Assembly: GCF_020360975.1 (NCBI RefSeq)
Contig: NW_025408669.1
Location: 6,882,001-6,946,000, forward strand
From: Hirsutella rhossiliensis
Taxonomy: Eukaryota; Ascomycota; Sordariomycetes; Hypocreales; Ophiocordycipitaceae
Direction: 5' to 3'
Length of the DNA stretch: 64,000 nt
Part shown: positions 47,472 through 59,034 of the stretch, piece by piece
How positions within the stretch are numbered: the stretch's first letter is position 1
Layout: every line of letters starts with the position of its first letter
Made by a program: the position numbers and the translations under genes
The notes under the pieces: generated by a model
Seen by the model: only the letters and a program-made list of their open reading frames with translations
Database searches by the model: none
Told to the model about the DNA's origin: nothing

Positions 47472-48975
47472 TTTGGGCCTGTGGTGAAGCGAGGTGGCGT
47501 AATTCAGGGGCGCCGAGCTCGACGTCAGACGCTGGCCTCGTCGTACAGAGCGAGATGTCGACCGAGCCAAGCGCAGCGAGTTTTGGCGGCGGCATAAGTC
47601 TGCTTCGGTCGCGTGAGTGGCCAACACGGCTGCAAAGCCAGGAGGGCGAGGCTCGGCTGAGCGGCGGCTCTATGGCGAACTGCGAGTTGAGATTTGGGCG
47701 GGTTGTTGACGATAGCCCCTTGTCGTCGTCAACAGCGGGGCTTTCGGGGCGTCTCATTGGCCCCTAATCTCGGTGGGCCGCAAAGGATGGTGCCTTAATA
47801 ATCAGTCCTGCCTCCCTCCACCATCTCCACGACCTCACCTCACCTCGCCTCGCCTCGCCTCGCCTTCATCTCTGGCCTCTATCTGTTCCCTTGCCTGTCT
47901 GGCGACGCTCCGTTGCGAACTCTGCACGTTCAGTCTTGTTCTTGAAAGCCCCGCCACGGACCTTGTGCGCTTCAAGACAACCCACCTTGGCTGCGGCCAA
48001 GTTTTGCTCGAGTTGCTGTCAAGTGTCATCCATCGATTGACTGGTCCGTCCAACGTGCCGCAACGCTCACGCCGTGGGACTGAGAGCCATTCGTGTCCTC
48101 CTGACCTGCCTCTCCATCTCCTGGGCCATGCTTTGCTGCCTAAATGTTTGCATAAGCTCACCATCGCCCTATGTCCTAGCACTGGAAATCCTGCTCGAGC
48201 AGCTCATTGCAATCCACGATCCCTGCGGAACCATGGCCGGTGCCAAACCCCTCCATGCTCGAGTGAAACCCGTCCAGACGTCTGAACTCGTACCGGATGA
48301 TGTCCGTTTACCCCGTCTCTGGAGCACTGCTCGGGCCGTCAATCAAGATCAATGGCTCAACTTGCCGTGTCAATGTAACGATGCCTCGATGTCTCAAACC
48401 CCTCGCCGAGTTCTGTGACCACTTCTTTTGCCTGACCCAAGATGGAGGACCTTGGTCGGCCCTGAACAAGCATCAAACCCGAATCCGGCATTTAAACAAA
48501 TCAAAGAGCGTTCTTGGCTCTTGGCTGCGTTTATTGGAGAAACGATCCGATCTCCCGGATCGCCTTTACAAAATCCGGGTTTTTTTTTCGTACACATCTT
48601 TGCTCTCTTGGGTGATCGTCATCGACGTCCCCATCACGGTTTCGCTCGGGGCAGTGGCAGTCTTGCTCACTCGCCGAGTCGCAATGATCCGCTGGTCCGT
48701 GTATCCGACTCAAGACGGGAGGGCAGGTGTTACTTGAGTCCAGTTTGAGCCATGGCAGCGATTCCGCCCCCGCGGCATTCAAACGCCAGCCCTTGCCGCA
48801 GCTCTTGACGCGATCCCGCCGTGATACAGTGAATCGGAGCTCGACTTAAAGGTCACCCACCTCTGCCTGCCGCTTCGGACAACCACATGGCAGAGCACGG
48901 TAGTCCCAGCCCTTCACCACTGGGCTTCTTTGCTTGATACCGCCACCATCTGGTCCAGAACCAGGCGATCCGATC
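47472..48975. other. Divergent intergenic region
   Basis: 1.5 kb between two start codons facing apart (coiled-coil gene minus, LrgB-like gene plus). It contains a short (CCTCG)n run near 47.83-47.87 kb and open frames without family resemblance, the longest 47773-48285. It probably holds both promoters and 5' UTRs. Confidence 0.5.
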
Positions 48976-50820
48976 ATGGCCAGGCGATGGCTAGATGTGC
49001 TGCTTCATCTGAGAGACTTATTTGGCGTCGCCGTTGTCTGCTTAGCAAGCGAAGTCTCTATTTGGGTGTTAAGTCTAGGTCTCGCCCAGGCAGATCTTGA
49101 GTCTTTTGGGGCCGTCCTCGGCATGTTCATCGTTTTTTGCGTAATGACGACGGTTAGATGGCTGAGCCCGAGCTGCGACAGAGTCTACGAGATTGTTAGG
49201 CCAAAGGTTGGTGCAACTTCTTCTGCCGACACAAATTGGGCTTACGCGCCGAGCTAGGTTGATACAATCAACTCGCACCTTGGAGTGGGCTTCCTAACAC
49301 CCATCGTCATGTTGAGCCAGCACGACATGTTGAGCGGAGTCGATACCGCTCGCGTCGTCGGCGCTTTTGGTACTACGTCCCAGACACATCTGCTCAAGGA
49401 CTAAGCTGACTGTCTGGCCGCAGTGACAACCTACTTGGTATCATTGGTTGCAATATTTGTCCTTGTTCTGGCGACCCTTGCTGGTACAAAAGCCCTTGAA
49501 CCTTGGCTTGCCCGAAGTACTGGCCACCTACGACGGCCGCCGGCGCCAATCTTTACGAGAAGAACGAGGCCGGCCAGAGACGCGTTCTTGACACTCCGCC
49601 CCGACTCTGCGGATAGTAACTCGGTTCGCGATGCGAGGATATCGTCCGACTCTGAAGCCCAATCCAATCCCTGCATCCTGGGACCCCCAGGCCTGGCGTC
49701 AGCAGGTACCATCTCGCGCAAAGGATCAGCTTGGAAAGCGCTCGCAGTGAATTGGCCGAGCGCATTGTCTTTTTGTGGCATATTTACTGTGGGCATTCCG
49801 ATCGCCGTCGTCTGGCAAGACGAGCGTTTCCTCGATGGCTTCACCCTATGGTTTGTTTGGATCACGACTCTACGGCTACAGCGTCTGTTCAGGGACTCCT
49901 CACTATTGTGCTCCAAGATGCGAGCGAAAAACTCCATAGCCGCCCTCCTCAACCCAATCCTTTCGACGACGCTGCTCATGATAGCATACATGAGGTTGAA
50001 AGCGGCGGCGGAGAAGAAGAGCCTGGATCACGTTCTGGCAACTTTCAGCAGCGGGACTCCTCTTTACGCCATCTGGACTTCCAAAATCACGGGAATCGCG
50101 CTTTCCGACAACCCCAGCGCCTGGTTTGGAGCCGGTGATGCCGCGCTCTGCATTCTGGAGGTTGGCATGGTGACGTGGGGCTTCAAGCTGTACGAGTGCC
50201 GCCGTCAGTTATTCAGCTTGGCGGGCGTGATTGCCTCCGTGTTGTGTGTCGCTGCAGCGGCAGCAAGCGTCTTTTTGTCAGTCCTGGCGGCCCGTGGCCT
50301 AGGACTGCGTGGACCCGAAACCCTGGCCTTTGCCGCTCGGAGTACCACCTTGGCGTTGGCCAAGCCGGCGGTGGAAGCAGTGGGCGGCAACCTGGTTGTG
50401 AATGCGAGTTTGATTGTCAGCAACGGGATAGTAGGACAACTGCTATATCCCTTTGCCCTCGATTGGCTTGGGGTGAAGAATGCCTTTGGCCCGCAAACAA
50501 GCGGCGACGCCAGAAGCGGCGAGACGTTGCCCGAGGCGGAAATCGCTGCCCAGTGGCCCCGAAATAAGACAGGGAGGTCACTGAGGACAGCCAGCCGCCG
50601 ACAAGCCGATGGCATCGTGACGGTGGCTGCAGGAGTGGCCGTCGGGACCAACGGGGCGGCCATGGGCGTATCCTATCTCTACGAGACGGGGAGCCACGCC
50701 GCCCCGTACGCGGCGCTGTCGATGACTGTTTTCGGAGTCATGACGGTTGTCTTTATTACCGTTGATCCGTTCAAGAGCTATGTCGAGTGGCTGGCGCGGA
50801 GCGATCTGATGGGAAGATGA
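48976..50820 (+). CDS. LrgA/LrgB-type integral membrane protein (PLGG1-like)
   Basis: Proposed exons are 48976-49194, 49258-49369 and 49424-50820 (575 residues). The second intron is well supported: GTACTA donor, GCTGAC branch, GCAG acceptor, joining GAF to VTTYLVSL in frame. The first uses a weak GTTAGG donor and a CTAG acceptor. The N-terminal part has LrgA/CidA-like helices and a NSHLGVGFLTPIVML segment. A hydrophilic linker follows, then LrgB features: FCGIFTVGIPIAVVW, NASLIVSNGIVGQLLYPF and the signature GVAVGTNGAAMGVSYL with AAPYAALSMTVFGVMTVVF at the end. Bacterial LrgAB/CidAB modulate murein hydrolases and carry small organic acids. The plant relative PLGG1 exports glycolate and glycerate. 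The fungal substrate is unknown. Roughly 10-12 membrane helices are expected. Confidence 0.85.
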
Positions 50821-51271
50821 ATGGCGGGAGGCTACGTGGGGGGAGCCGCGAGCAGTACCTCAACCCGGGATGCGTGAGCGAACTTCAAAACGGGATACAC
50901 GAGCGAGTCGCGCTGCCGAGACCGTTCTGGCATGCCTGGTGCAGCCAGTGACACTGGATGGCTTGCCTCTGTGTATGTGTGCGCATATATCTGACATGTC
51001 CGCAGCCAAACTACACGCCAGTAGGCATACGAAAAAAGGGGTATATCTACACGGCCAGTGCCGAATGATGAGAATACGACGAGCAGAGAGCTTGGTGATG
51101 GCCCTGCGCCAGTGAAACGCTCAAGCAACTTTTAATTGGTATAGATCCTCCTTTTTGATAGTGGCCCCTTGCCTCACCGATGTGATGATAAATGTTACGA
51201 TTTTTATTTGGTTTCCCTCGCGGGATGTCGACGAGGAAGCTGAAGCTACTCCAACCTGCTTGCTGTCAGTC
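50821..51271. other. Intergenic region between convergent genes
   Basis: 450 bp separating the stop of the LrgB-like gene from the 3' end of the parvulin gene. Nothing recognised, presumably two 3' UTRs. Confidence 0.5.
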
Positions 51272-51968
51272 TCACGCCATCGGCATCCCGTGTAGCCGGG
51301 GCGAGTGTCCGGGGCGTAGACGGATCACCGACCTCTCGATAAGATGCAGACCGCTCGCCGTCTCGACAACGCCGCTCATCTCGCCGGGCTTGAGGGCAAA
51401 GGCGGCATCCTCAAACTCCTTTTGCATGTCGCCGCGGCCAAAGTAGCCGAGGTCGCCGTGCTTGCGGGCCGAGGAGCAGTCGGACTCGGTGGGCGCGAGG
51501 TCTCCGAGGGATATGTCGCCGGATTTTATCTTTTGCTCGTGGGCCTTAATGACGTCCATGGCCTCGTCCTTTGAGCGGGTGATTTCGGACTGGCGGCGGG
51601 GCTTGTCAGCGTCTCTTTGGCGCCGTCGGCGCTGTGCGCTAGGTTAGGCGTACCTCTCTCCAGCTGCTGGGCCGCCTGCTGTCGCGGTGCTTGACGAGCA
51701 GGTGGGCGGCGCGAATCTTTCCATCGAGGGCGCCTGGAGCGGCGGCATGTTGGGGGCCGGCGCTGTGGTGGGTGGCCATGTAGTGCTTCAGCTTATCCGT
51801 GTCGGTGCCCTGCGGGGGCTCCCAGCGGGAGACTTTTTCGGCCGAGTTGAAGTAGTAGGGGAGATTCTTGGAGTTTGAGTGGCGGACCTCCCAGTTTGGG
51901 GGGAGACCGGTATCAGCCTGCCAAGGAGTGAGCGCAAGTCGACACGGGCAAGCTGCAGGGCTCACCAT
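51272..51968 (-). CDS. ess1: Peptidyl-prolyl cis/trans isomerase Ess1/Pin1 (WW plus parvulin)
   Basis: Exons on the minus strand: 51968-51966 (only the ATG), 51917-51654 and 51589-51272. Introns start GTGAGC and GTACGC and end GGCAG and GCCAG, both phase 0. The protein begins M-ADTGLPPNWEVRHSNSKNLPYYFN, a WW domain with both Trp residues (NWEV, SRWEPP). The parvulin domain follows: IRAAHLLVKHRDSRRPSSW with the basic phosphate-binding loop, then SEITRSKDEAM, DLGYFGRGDMQKEFEDAAF and GLHLIER. It isomerises phospho-Ser/Thr-Pro bonds, notably in the RNA polymerase II C-terminal domain. The family normally ends one to three residues after LIER. Here the frame runs 15 residues further, so a small extra intron or a divergent tail is possible. 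Length is about 195 residues, slightly long. Confidence 0.92.
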
Positions 51969-53533
51969 GATGACGGAGATGGAGGACAAGTCGCGAGGGT
52001 GAAGAAGCAAAGGGATTGGCAATTGAGTGGGAGGTGACGACGGGGGGGTTTAAGAAAGGCCGCCGTGGTGCCTGGAGGAACGGATGGTGAGGGCGAAAAG
52101 CGGGCTAATGAGCAATTTGGTGGATGGATGGATTGCCTCGGAGCTGGTCGTGAGCTGGAGCGAGCTGGAGGAGGAGGGGGGCGCAATGACGTGCAGAGCT
52201 TGTCCGCGTTGGCCCTGGCGACCAAGAGGTGGGGGAGGGGGGAGGGGGGGCCGCTTCGGGGCTGTCAAGAGGCTCGTCAGCGGCTCACAGGTCACGATCA
52301 TGGGGCCCTGCAGACATTAGTGCTGTATCCGTACTTCGTACCGCAGGGTGAGAATATAGTACGGCAGTGAGTGGGTGGCAGGTGTAGGCACGCAGGTACA
52401 TGCACGATGCGGCGTGGGTACACAGCGGAGTGATGGGCTGCGCCTGAAAAGTGAGGTAAGCCGGGTACTGAGCAAGTACCTCTGCTACCGCATCGCCGTG
52501 AATCTCCACTAATCTCCACGAAGGGGAGACCAGCAAAGAGTCGTCGGCTGGATGGCTGGGCAGGGCGACGGCAACATAAGCCGAGTGGTCAGAAGCACCC
52601 AGGTGATGGATTGGTCCATGCAGGCTGTGCTGGGAGGGAGGGCCAAACTGTATCAGGCACCACGGGGCGTCTGCGGCCCTGATAGGATGATGCGGGCAAG
52701 GAGGCATTCCAGCCCTCTCGCATCGGGAGGTGCTCCACGGGCTGTGAATAGTGGCCTCAGCGATTTATTAATGTGAGTCACATGGCCTCTTTTCTCGCTT
52801 CCCGTGACGGATAATCACCAGGATTCGTCACCGGCAAGGGACGCGCAGCTTGATCAGCAACTGATGTGACCTTTGATGAGACTGCCGAAACATCAGCGTC
52901 GAGCTTGGTGACTGTCCTCGAAAGAAACGGCTTACTGGCGTTTTTCGGGCGCGTCGCAGCAGCCAGCGAAGCACCCGGCACTGCTGTACCAGCGCTACCG
53001 GCCAGTGTCCAGCGGTCGTTGAAGGGTGGCGAGAGGTGCCGCCGCCCCACTCGGCAGCACCGCTTTTTTCCCTTAATCCCCACGCCGCCCAAAGATTCCC
53101 GCCCTTCGACTCTTCCACCTCCATCAAAAGCGTCCGCCACCAAACAACGCAGAGGCTCGTGAGCCATTGCCGTTATCCCTCTTCCCCTTTGAGAGCCCTC
53201 CTCAGCTCTTTTCTCGCCATCACATCCTTCATCGACCGCGCACCGCTCCTCAACGGTATCCCGCTTCCACCAAAACCTCGACAGGCCAGGCCGCTGCCGA
53301 TCCCCCGGAGTGGACAAGTTCTTCAGCACCACCAAGAACATCAGACCCCGTTTCCCTTTGTTTCCTTTTCGCCAACTTGCAAGAGCAGCAACCTGCTACC
53401 CCTCCCAAGCGACCGCAACACGACGGTTCGAGAACCACGAACTGAATCATCCCTCCGTTCTCGACCAAAGCGCCCAAACTCAGACAACTGAGCAAGTAGA
53501 CAAGAGAGACTGAATAAAGAGATCACGACAGCC
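51969..53533. other. Divergent region between ess1 and the Rpb9-like gene
   Basis: 1.57 kb between two start codons facing apart. The first 300 bp are G-rich on the plus strand (see 52228-52251). The last 500 bp are CT-rich with AC-rich tracts, a typical leader upstream of the ATG at 53534. Open frames present here match no family. Confidence 0.5.
52228..52251 (+). other. G-run tract with quadruplex potential
   Basis: Runs of 5, 6 and 7 G separated by single A, preceded by GGT. Lies about 260 bp upstream of the ess1 start codon, G-rich on the strand opposite to the ess1 coding strand. Confidence 0.5.
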
Positions 53534-54241
53534 ATGGCGACCCCCCAGTCGACTACCTCGCAGGACGACACGTCGGGCCCCAAGAAGCTGGAGCAAATAA
53601 CATTTCGCTTCTGCTCTGAATGCTCCAACATGCTCTATCCCAAGGAGGACGAGGATGCTCACAAGCTTCAGTTCACCTGCCGAACTTGCCAGTACACCGA
53701 GGAGGCCGCATCTACCTGCGTCTTCCGCAACGTGCTCAACAACTCGGCCGGCGAGACTGCTGGCGTGACCCAAGACGTGGGCTCTGATCCAACGGTTAGT
53801 GAACTCCCGCCTGTTGTCTGCCTTCACTGCGGCACCGTCATCTCCTGCGCCTACTGCTCCCAACCCGCCACCTGCACGTCCCTCGTCAAGCCAGAGGACA
53901 AGCCCGACGGTGACTTGGGCATTGCGCACTTTGTTCTCGCACTCGCCGACCATGAGGATGCCGATCCCTTTGCCGAATATGACGAGGAGCTCGACACTGC
54001 CGATGGCGCCGCCGACGAAGGCTACGCTACCGCCGATTCGAACATGTTTGGGCCTGGCGACCAGCCTCGCGTCGCAGGCCACACCAGCATCGTCGAATGG
54101 CACGGGTTCTTTGGCCCCTCGAGCGATGGAAATACTGGCCACCCCTCGACCTCGGGCCACGCACTCGGCCAATCTCTCGACGGCCACATGCACGACGGCC
54201 GGGCTTTTTGGGGCAATGGCGCCATGGTCATCCACCTTTGA
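53534..54241 (+). CDS. rpb9: Rpb9-like protein: N-terminal zinc ribbon with a divergent tail
   Basis: Single open frame of 235 residues from ATG 53534. Residues about 18-80 match Rpb9, the RNA polymerase II subunit of the jaw/lobe: ITFRFCSECSNMLYPKEDED, then FTCRTCQYTEEA, and AGVTQDVGSDPT. The four cysteines of the first zinc ribbon are present. Canonical Rpb9 then has a second, TFIIS-like ribbon with a CPxC start and an FFQSQ-type core. That is absent here. The frame continues with VCLHCGTVISCAYC (two CxxC pairs), an acidic stretch and a Gly/His-rich end. A GTTAGT at 53794 could be an intron donor, but no canonical ribbon exon is visible before 54.6 kb in any plus frame. So this is either a lineage-specific Rpb9 form, a paralogue, or a truncated gene. 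Confidence 0.75.
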   Translation: MATPQSTTSQDDTSGPKKLEQITFRFCSECSNMLYPKEDEDAHKLQFTCRTCQYTEEAASTCVFRNVLNNSAGETAGVTQDVGSDPTVSELPPVVCLHCGTVISCAYCSQPATCTSLVKPEDKPDGDLGIAHFVLALADHEDADPFAEYDEELDTADGAADEGYATADSNMFGPGDQPRVAGHTSIVEWHGFFGPSSDGNTGHPSTSGHALGQSLDGHMHDGRAFWGNGAMVIHL

Positions 54242-55338
54242 GTCCCGGCCTCCGCCCCGCCGCATGGCCATGATTTCGATTTCGACGTATGAACGACTAC
54301 GACAAATATACTTTGCTGTAACATGACCTGACATCAGGGTCACCGGCCGTTAAGCCTTTGAGTGTCTGGACTGGACAAGGACGGAAAAAGCAGGAGGTCG
54401 AATCACCATGAGCCGCTTGTTCTACCTATTGCGTCACAACAGTTTTGCTTGGTCGCTTTGGAGCTGCTGGCTGACTCATCTCTGCTTTTTCATCTCTACA
54501 GCTCCCTCGGTCGAACAAGACGTGTCCTAGGTGTCAACACGAAGAGGCCGTCTTCTTCCAGTCTCAACAACGAAGCGCTGAAACTGGCATGGTAAGCCGC
54601 CTCCTCGCACGCAGAATATATTATCGAGGGCAATATTCTAGTCCCCTGGGTTCTTGGGCTTTGGGCAGTACGGGTCATTTGTGATGGGCAACATTCGCTA
54701 ACTGGACGGGCGGCAAAGAAATTGTTTTATGTTTGCTGCGAATGCGGCCACATTTTCGATTGAACGGTTTACTACCATCCGCCCCACGACGTCCAACGAG
54801 GGTCTTCAGACATCGTGGTGGGCGTCACCAGCCGCGAGGTGGATAGGGGATTTTCTTTTGCATTCAGATACTATTCTCATGTATTTTTAGAGGCGTCTAA
54901 GGAAGGATTGCGGACCCCGGGATTCGGACCAGGCGTACGGCACCCTCGGCACGGCAGGTCAGCGTCTCTCATACACCCTTGGCAGCCGCCGGCAGCCTGA
55001 GGCGAGTTGAAGACGCGTGGGTTCAAGCCGCAGGGCACAAAATGAATACTCAATGATGAAAACTTTCAAAATCATCAACCCTTTTTGTGACACACTCCAT
55101 AACTATCGTTCACGTGTAACTACGTTCGTCATTGACTGGTGGAGCCTCCGTCAACCGACGGAAAGGGAAGCCTCTTTGCCCCTTTCTATAAACGCCTCGC
55201 AAATGCTTGTGGTGTCCGTAAAAGTACACGCGACATGAGGCTGTTCCATGCCCCTCATCCCGTAGCGTGACTGTTGACCAGTATCCTCGCCTGCGACGTA
55301 CCATCTTTGTAGCCCCATGAGATATAGAAAAAAGACGC
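54242..55338. other. Intergenic region between convergent genes
   Basis: 1.1 kb between the Rpb9-like stop and the uL14m stop. Short frames only, no RNA gene recognised. Presumably 3' UTRs plus spacer. Confidence 0.5.
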
Positions 55339-55878
55339 TCAGGCCTGCATGGGAGCCATGGACAGGATCCTGCTCCACTTCTTGCGCCTAAGCTCGGCAC
55401 CGACGACGCCGTTGATGCGGGAGCCGACGGGGTCGCCGTTCTTGTTGAGCAGGACGCAGGCGTTGTCGTCGAAGCGGGCGACGGAGCCGTCGCGGCGCTG
55501 CGAGGGGTACCGAGTGCGGACAATGACGGCGTGGCGGATGTCGCCGCGCTTGACCTTGTTGGCGGCGGAGAGGCCGGCCATGCCTCCGGAGGCGGAGCCG
55601 CGCTGTTCCTGGACGACGACGACGACGCGGTCACCTGTGCGCAGCGAGCGGTCAGTCAGGGACCATGGACTTTACAGGCAGTCTTTAAGGACGCGGGCAT
55701 ACCGATGCGGGCGGCACGCTTCTGGCCGATGACGAGGACACATTCGACGAGGGCGGCGCCCGAATTGTCGATGCAGTTGAGTATCGTCTGCGGGGGTCAG
55801 CCTGGATCTGAGCTCGACCATCTTCTTGTACGGCTTCAACCGAAAAGACCTTCGGGGGCAGACCTTGAGTTGAATCAT
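55339..55878 (-). CDS. mrpl38: Mitochondrial ribosomal protein uL14m (yeast Mrpl38 orthologue)
   Basis: Exons on the minus strand: 55878-55864, 55787-55703 and 55634-55339, giving 131 residues. The protein starts MIQLK, then TILNCIDNSGAALVECVLV, RAARIG/DRVVVVVQ, VKRGDIRHAVIVRTRY, RRDGSVARFDDNACVLLNKN and GSRINGVVGAELRRKKWSRI, ending near LSMAPMQA. This is the uL14 fold, and the short N-terminus and C-terminal LSMA/LS-A ending match the mitochondrial form rather than cytosolic L23. It sits on the intersubunit face of the mitoribosome large subunit. The second intron is standard (GTATGC, CACAG). The first has a non-consensus GTCTGC donor after the fifth codon but a good CTGAC...GCAG acceptor. 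No clear presequence, as expected for this subunit. Confidence 0.92.
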
Positions 55879-56874
55879 TGTGGCGACACCGCCCGTGGGG
55901 TGGGAGCTGCAATGGACGGGGAGGCGGTGCTGATCCAAGTCAAGGTCGAAGCTATCGCATATGATTCTTTTCCCCGGCGACGGAGGGTCACGTGCCGCGT
56001 TTGGTGGGGGCAAGAGGACTCAAAGCGCGACTTGGTCCGCTGATGCCAATTAGGTATCCATTTTACGCGCTTTCTTTCAGCTAGGCCCGTGCATGTGTTT
56101 CATGCTGCCCATTATTGCAAACCATGTACGAAGCATGTGGTATAGGTAATTGATCTCGAGGTCCGTCACGTCTCATGGTGACGGGGGTTGGAGTTGGAGA
56201 TTGGAGATGGGGTGGGTTAGGTAATCGCGCAGCTTTGGCCCGTCGCCCAGGTAGCGAGCGGGTGGCTGGGACCTCAACAAAGAGCAGCAGTTGTACGGAT
56301 ACAGTACGAGTGGTGTACCTTGAATCAACCACCACCTACCTGGTAGGTACCCTATTCTTCCTCTCCATCTCCCTCGAAAACCCCCTTTGTGATCAGACGA
56401 CAATTGCTCCTCGCTCCCTTTTGACCCTTCTCTTGGCCTGTTGGACTGTCTTGCTTGCTCGTCTCGAGACGCTTCCGCTCATTGTCCCTGGCGATGCCCG
56501 ATTAAGGTTTCAATTCTGTACCTAATTTTCATGCGTCGACTATTTTGGACGAGACCAACAGACCTTTGCTCCTCCTCCTCTTTGCTGCGGCTCCACTGCC
56601 CTCGATTCTGACACAGGCTACGCTCGGCCTTGGGCGGGAGACGGCGTTGGCGCTGAGGCCCGGGGAGCTAATCTCTCTCTTACCCAATCCCTTGTCCAGC
56701 CCCCAAGCGCTGAGTCGCTCTCCTGCAAACCAGGCGCCGTTTGATGAAGTGAACGAGGGCGGGCGGGGGCTAAACACCAGTCCGTTGGATTGTCGCATCG
56801 CTGAATCGCTGATTCCCCCAATTTCCTTGCTCTTGTCTCCCTTGTACGAGCGAACCTCTGCTGGCTGCTGAAAG
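55879..56874. other. Divergent region between uL14m and set9
   Basis: 996 bp between two start codons facing apart. CT-rich tracts at 56.34-56.60 kb precede set9. No further gene supported. Confidence 0.5.
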
Positions 56875-59034
56875 ATGCCCACCTCAAAGAGCGCATCGGC
56901 CGCCAAGAGACGGCGCCTGACGCTGGCTCAGCTCGCCGCTTACGACGACATCCTGACCGATGCCCTCGTCGACCATGTGAGTGCAAGCGGGACTGCCGCC
57001 GCCCGAGGACGCCCATTGACCGGTCGCGCATAGGTGTTTTACTGGACCAGCGTCCCCAAGAACCGCTCCTCCTACCACCCGTCCCGGGGCATTCGCGAAC
57101 AGGTCATCGCCGGCATCATACAGCAAGAGGTGGTCGTCAACCGCAGCCTCGAGGCCGCCGAGCGCAAGCTGCTGGCCACCGATGGCCTCCGCCGATTCCA
57201 CGACGGCCTCAAGACGGACCAGGAGCGCGACGACTTCCGCCGCCACCTGCTGCGCTATCTGCAAATCTACCTCCCCGACTGCCCGTGGGAGGTGGGCTCC
57301 ACAAACAGATACACCATTGTCACCCACGAGGCATGCGTCACGGCGCGGCGGCCCATCCGGCGCAACGAGACGGTCCGATACCTGTCGGGCATCCAGGTCA
57401 ACATCACCCCCGAAGAGGAAAAGGACATTGCCGTGCGCAAAAAGGACTTCAGCATCGTCGTCAGCTCCCGCAACAAGTGCACCAGCCTCTTCATGGGCCC
57501 CGCCCGCTTCGCCAACCACGACTGCGGCGCCAACGCCAGGCTCATGACCACGGGCCACGCCGGCATCGAGATCATCGCCACGCGCGCCATTGACCCCGGG
57601 GAGGAGATAACCGTGTCGTACGGGGAGAATTACTTTGGCGAGGACAACTGCGAATGCCTATGCCGCACGTGCGAGAAGAATTTGTGCAACGGCTGGACGC
57701 CCGAGCACGTCGCCGCACCCGCCGTCGAGGCCACCGTCGAGGGAGTGGACGAGGGCTTGGATGAAGAAAAGACGGAGAGCTATTCGCTGCGCCGCCGGCT
57801 CCGGGACGGCAGCAGCGCCGGCGCCGCCTCGTCGAGAACGCCGTCGGTGGCGCCACTCATCCGGCCGCGCATCTACAAGACGAGGATCAGGACCCCGAGA
57901 CGGGGCCACGCCAAGGCATCGTGGTCGGCAGCGACGTCCCCGGCTCCGGACGCCGACAGCCCGAGAGGGCGAAAGCGCTCTGCCGGCGCCATGGTGACGC
58001 CGCCCGTGACACCGGCCAAAAGACTCAGGAGCCTGGCGGAAAGTCTGACCGCCCAAGGTGTCACCTCCAGCGGCAGTTCCTCCAGCGGCAGCGCATCTTC
58101 CATCAACGGCGACGCCATGGAAACGGACTTTACCTCGCCCGACAAGGAGACTCCCGAGCCGAGCGCCGAGAAGCCGATGGAGAGCGATGCCCCGCGTGCG
58201 ATGAAGAGGGAAGAGAGCGATGCGGCTCACGTCGGCGCCTTGTCCAACGTGGACCACGTCTCGCTGGAGAGCGTTTGCGAATTGCAGTCCCCACCACTGT
58301 CGCAGGAGAGCGTGGCAAGCGCCTCGTCCGAAGCGGCCGTCGCACTCGCAACCACGCCCGTCGTCTCAGTCCCCCACTCGCCGCCGAGCGACAAGCCCAC
58401 GGCACCTGCGCCCGTCGTCATAGTAAGCAGCATCGAGGCGGTCGATGAGGGCCAAGAAGCTCAAGCAACGGGCGAAGGGGAGCAGATAGTCCGACGCAGA
58501 AAGTACCAACGCCGCGTCTTCATCAAGCAGACGACGCCGCCGGCTCGAATGCGGACCCCTGGTGACTACGTGCTGACGCCCTTGTTGCTCTCCGAGCCCG
58601 AGATGGCATGGATCCAGTGCAGCAATTGCAGCGCCTACTTTGTGCAGCAAAACGCCTACTTTACCCGGTCATCGTGTCCGCGGTGCGAGCGGCACTCGAA
58701 GCTGTACGGCTACCTCTGGCCAAAGACGGACAAGGTCGGCCCGTCAGACAAGGAGGAGCGGGTGCTCGACCACCGGACCGTGCATCGATTCCTGGACTCG
58801 CACGAAGAGCGCAAGGCGAGGGGTCGCAAGTCGTTTGATCGGGATGGGACATGTGAGGCGGATCAGTCCGACGATGAGCCCCGTGGGCGCGACCCGGCGA
58901 GGGGCCCCGCGAGTTCTGCCAAACAAGCGGCAAGGAAGGGCCACAAGGCCAAGATGGAGCACGAGAGGGCAGATGGCGTGGCTCCGCGACGCAGCGGCCG
59001 GGCTAGGAGAACGAGCTGCAAGCTGGCGGAGTAG
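56875..59034 (+). CDS. set9: Histone H4-K20 methyltransferase Set9/KMT5 family
   Basis: Exons 56875-56976 and 57034-59034 with a 57-nt phase-0 intron (GTGAGT donor, GCATAG acceptor), 700 residues. Exon 1 encodes KRRRLTLAQLAAYDDILTDALVDH, the helical start of Set9. The SET domain includes SGIQVNITPEEE, the SAM-binding RFANHDCGANARL (about residue 192) and EITVSYGENYFG. A post-SET Cys cluster, CECLCRTC, follows. The middle 330 residues are Ser/Pro/Glu-rich and probably disordered. Near residue 562 comes a CxxC zinc-binding module (CSNCSAYF, then CPRCERHSKLYGYLWPKT) characteristic of fungal Set9. The tail is basic. In fission yeast Set9 methylates H4K20, with a role in DNA damage signalling. Nuclear. 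High confidence. Confidence 0.95.

Noticed and set aside
48297..48737. 146-codon plus-strand frame with a hydrophobic stretch
   Set aside because: Lies in the divergent promoter region, resembles no family, and has no supporting splice pattern.
57658..58257. Long minus-strand frames within set9
   Set aside because: Shadows of GC-rich set9 codons. The plus strand carries clear SET-domain motifs.
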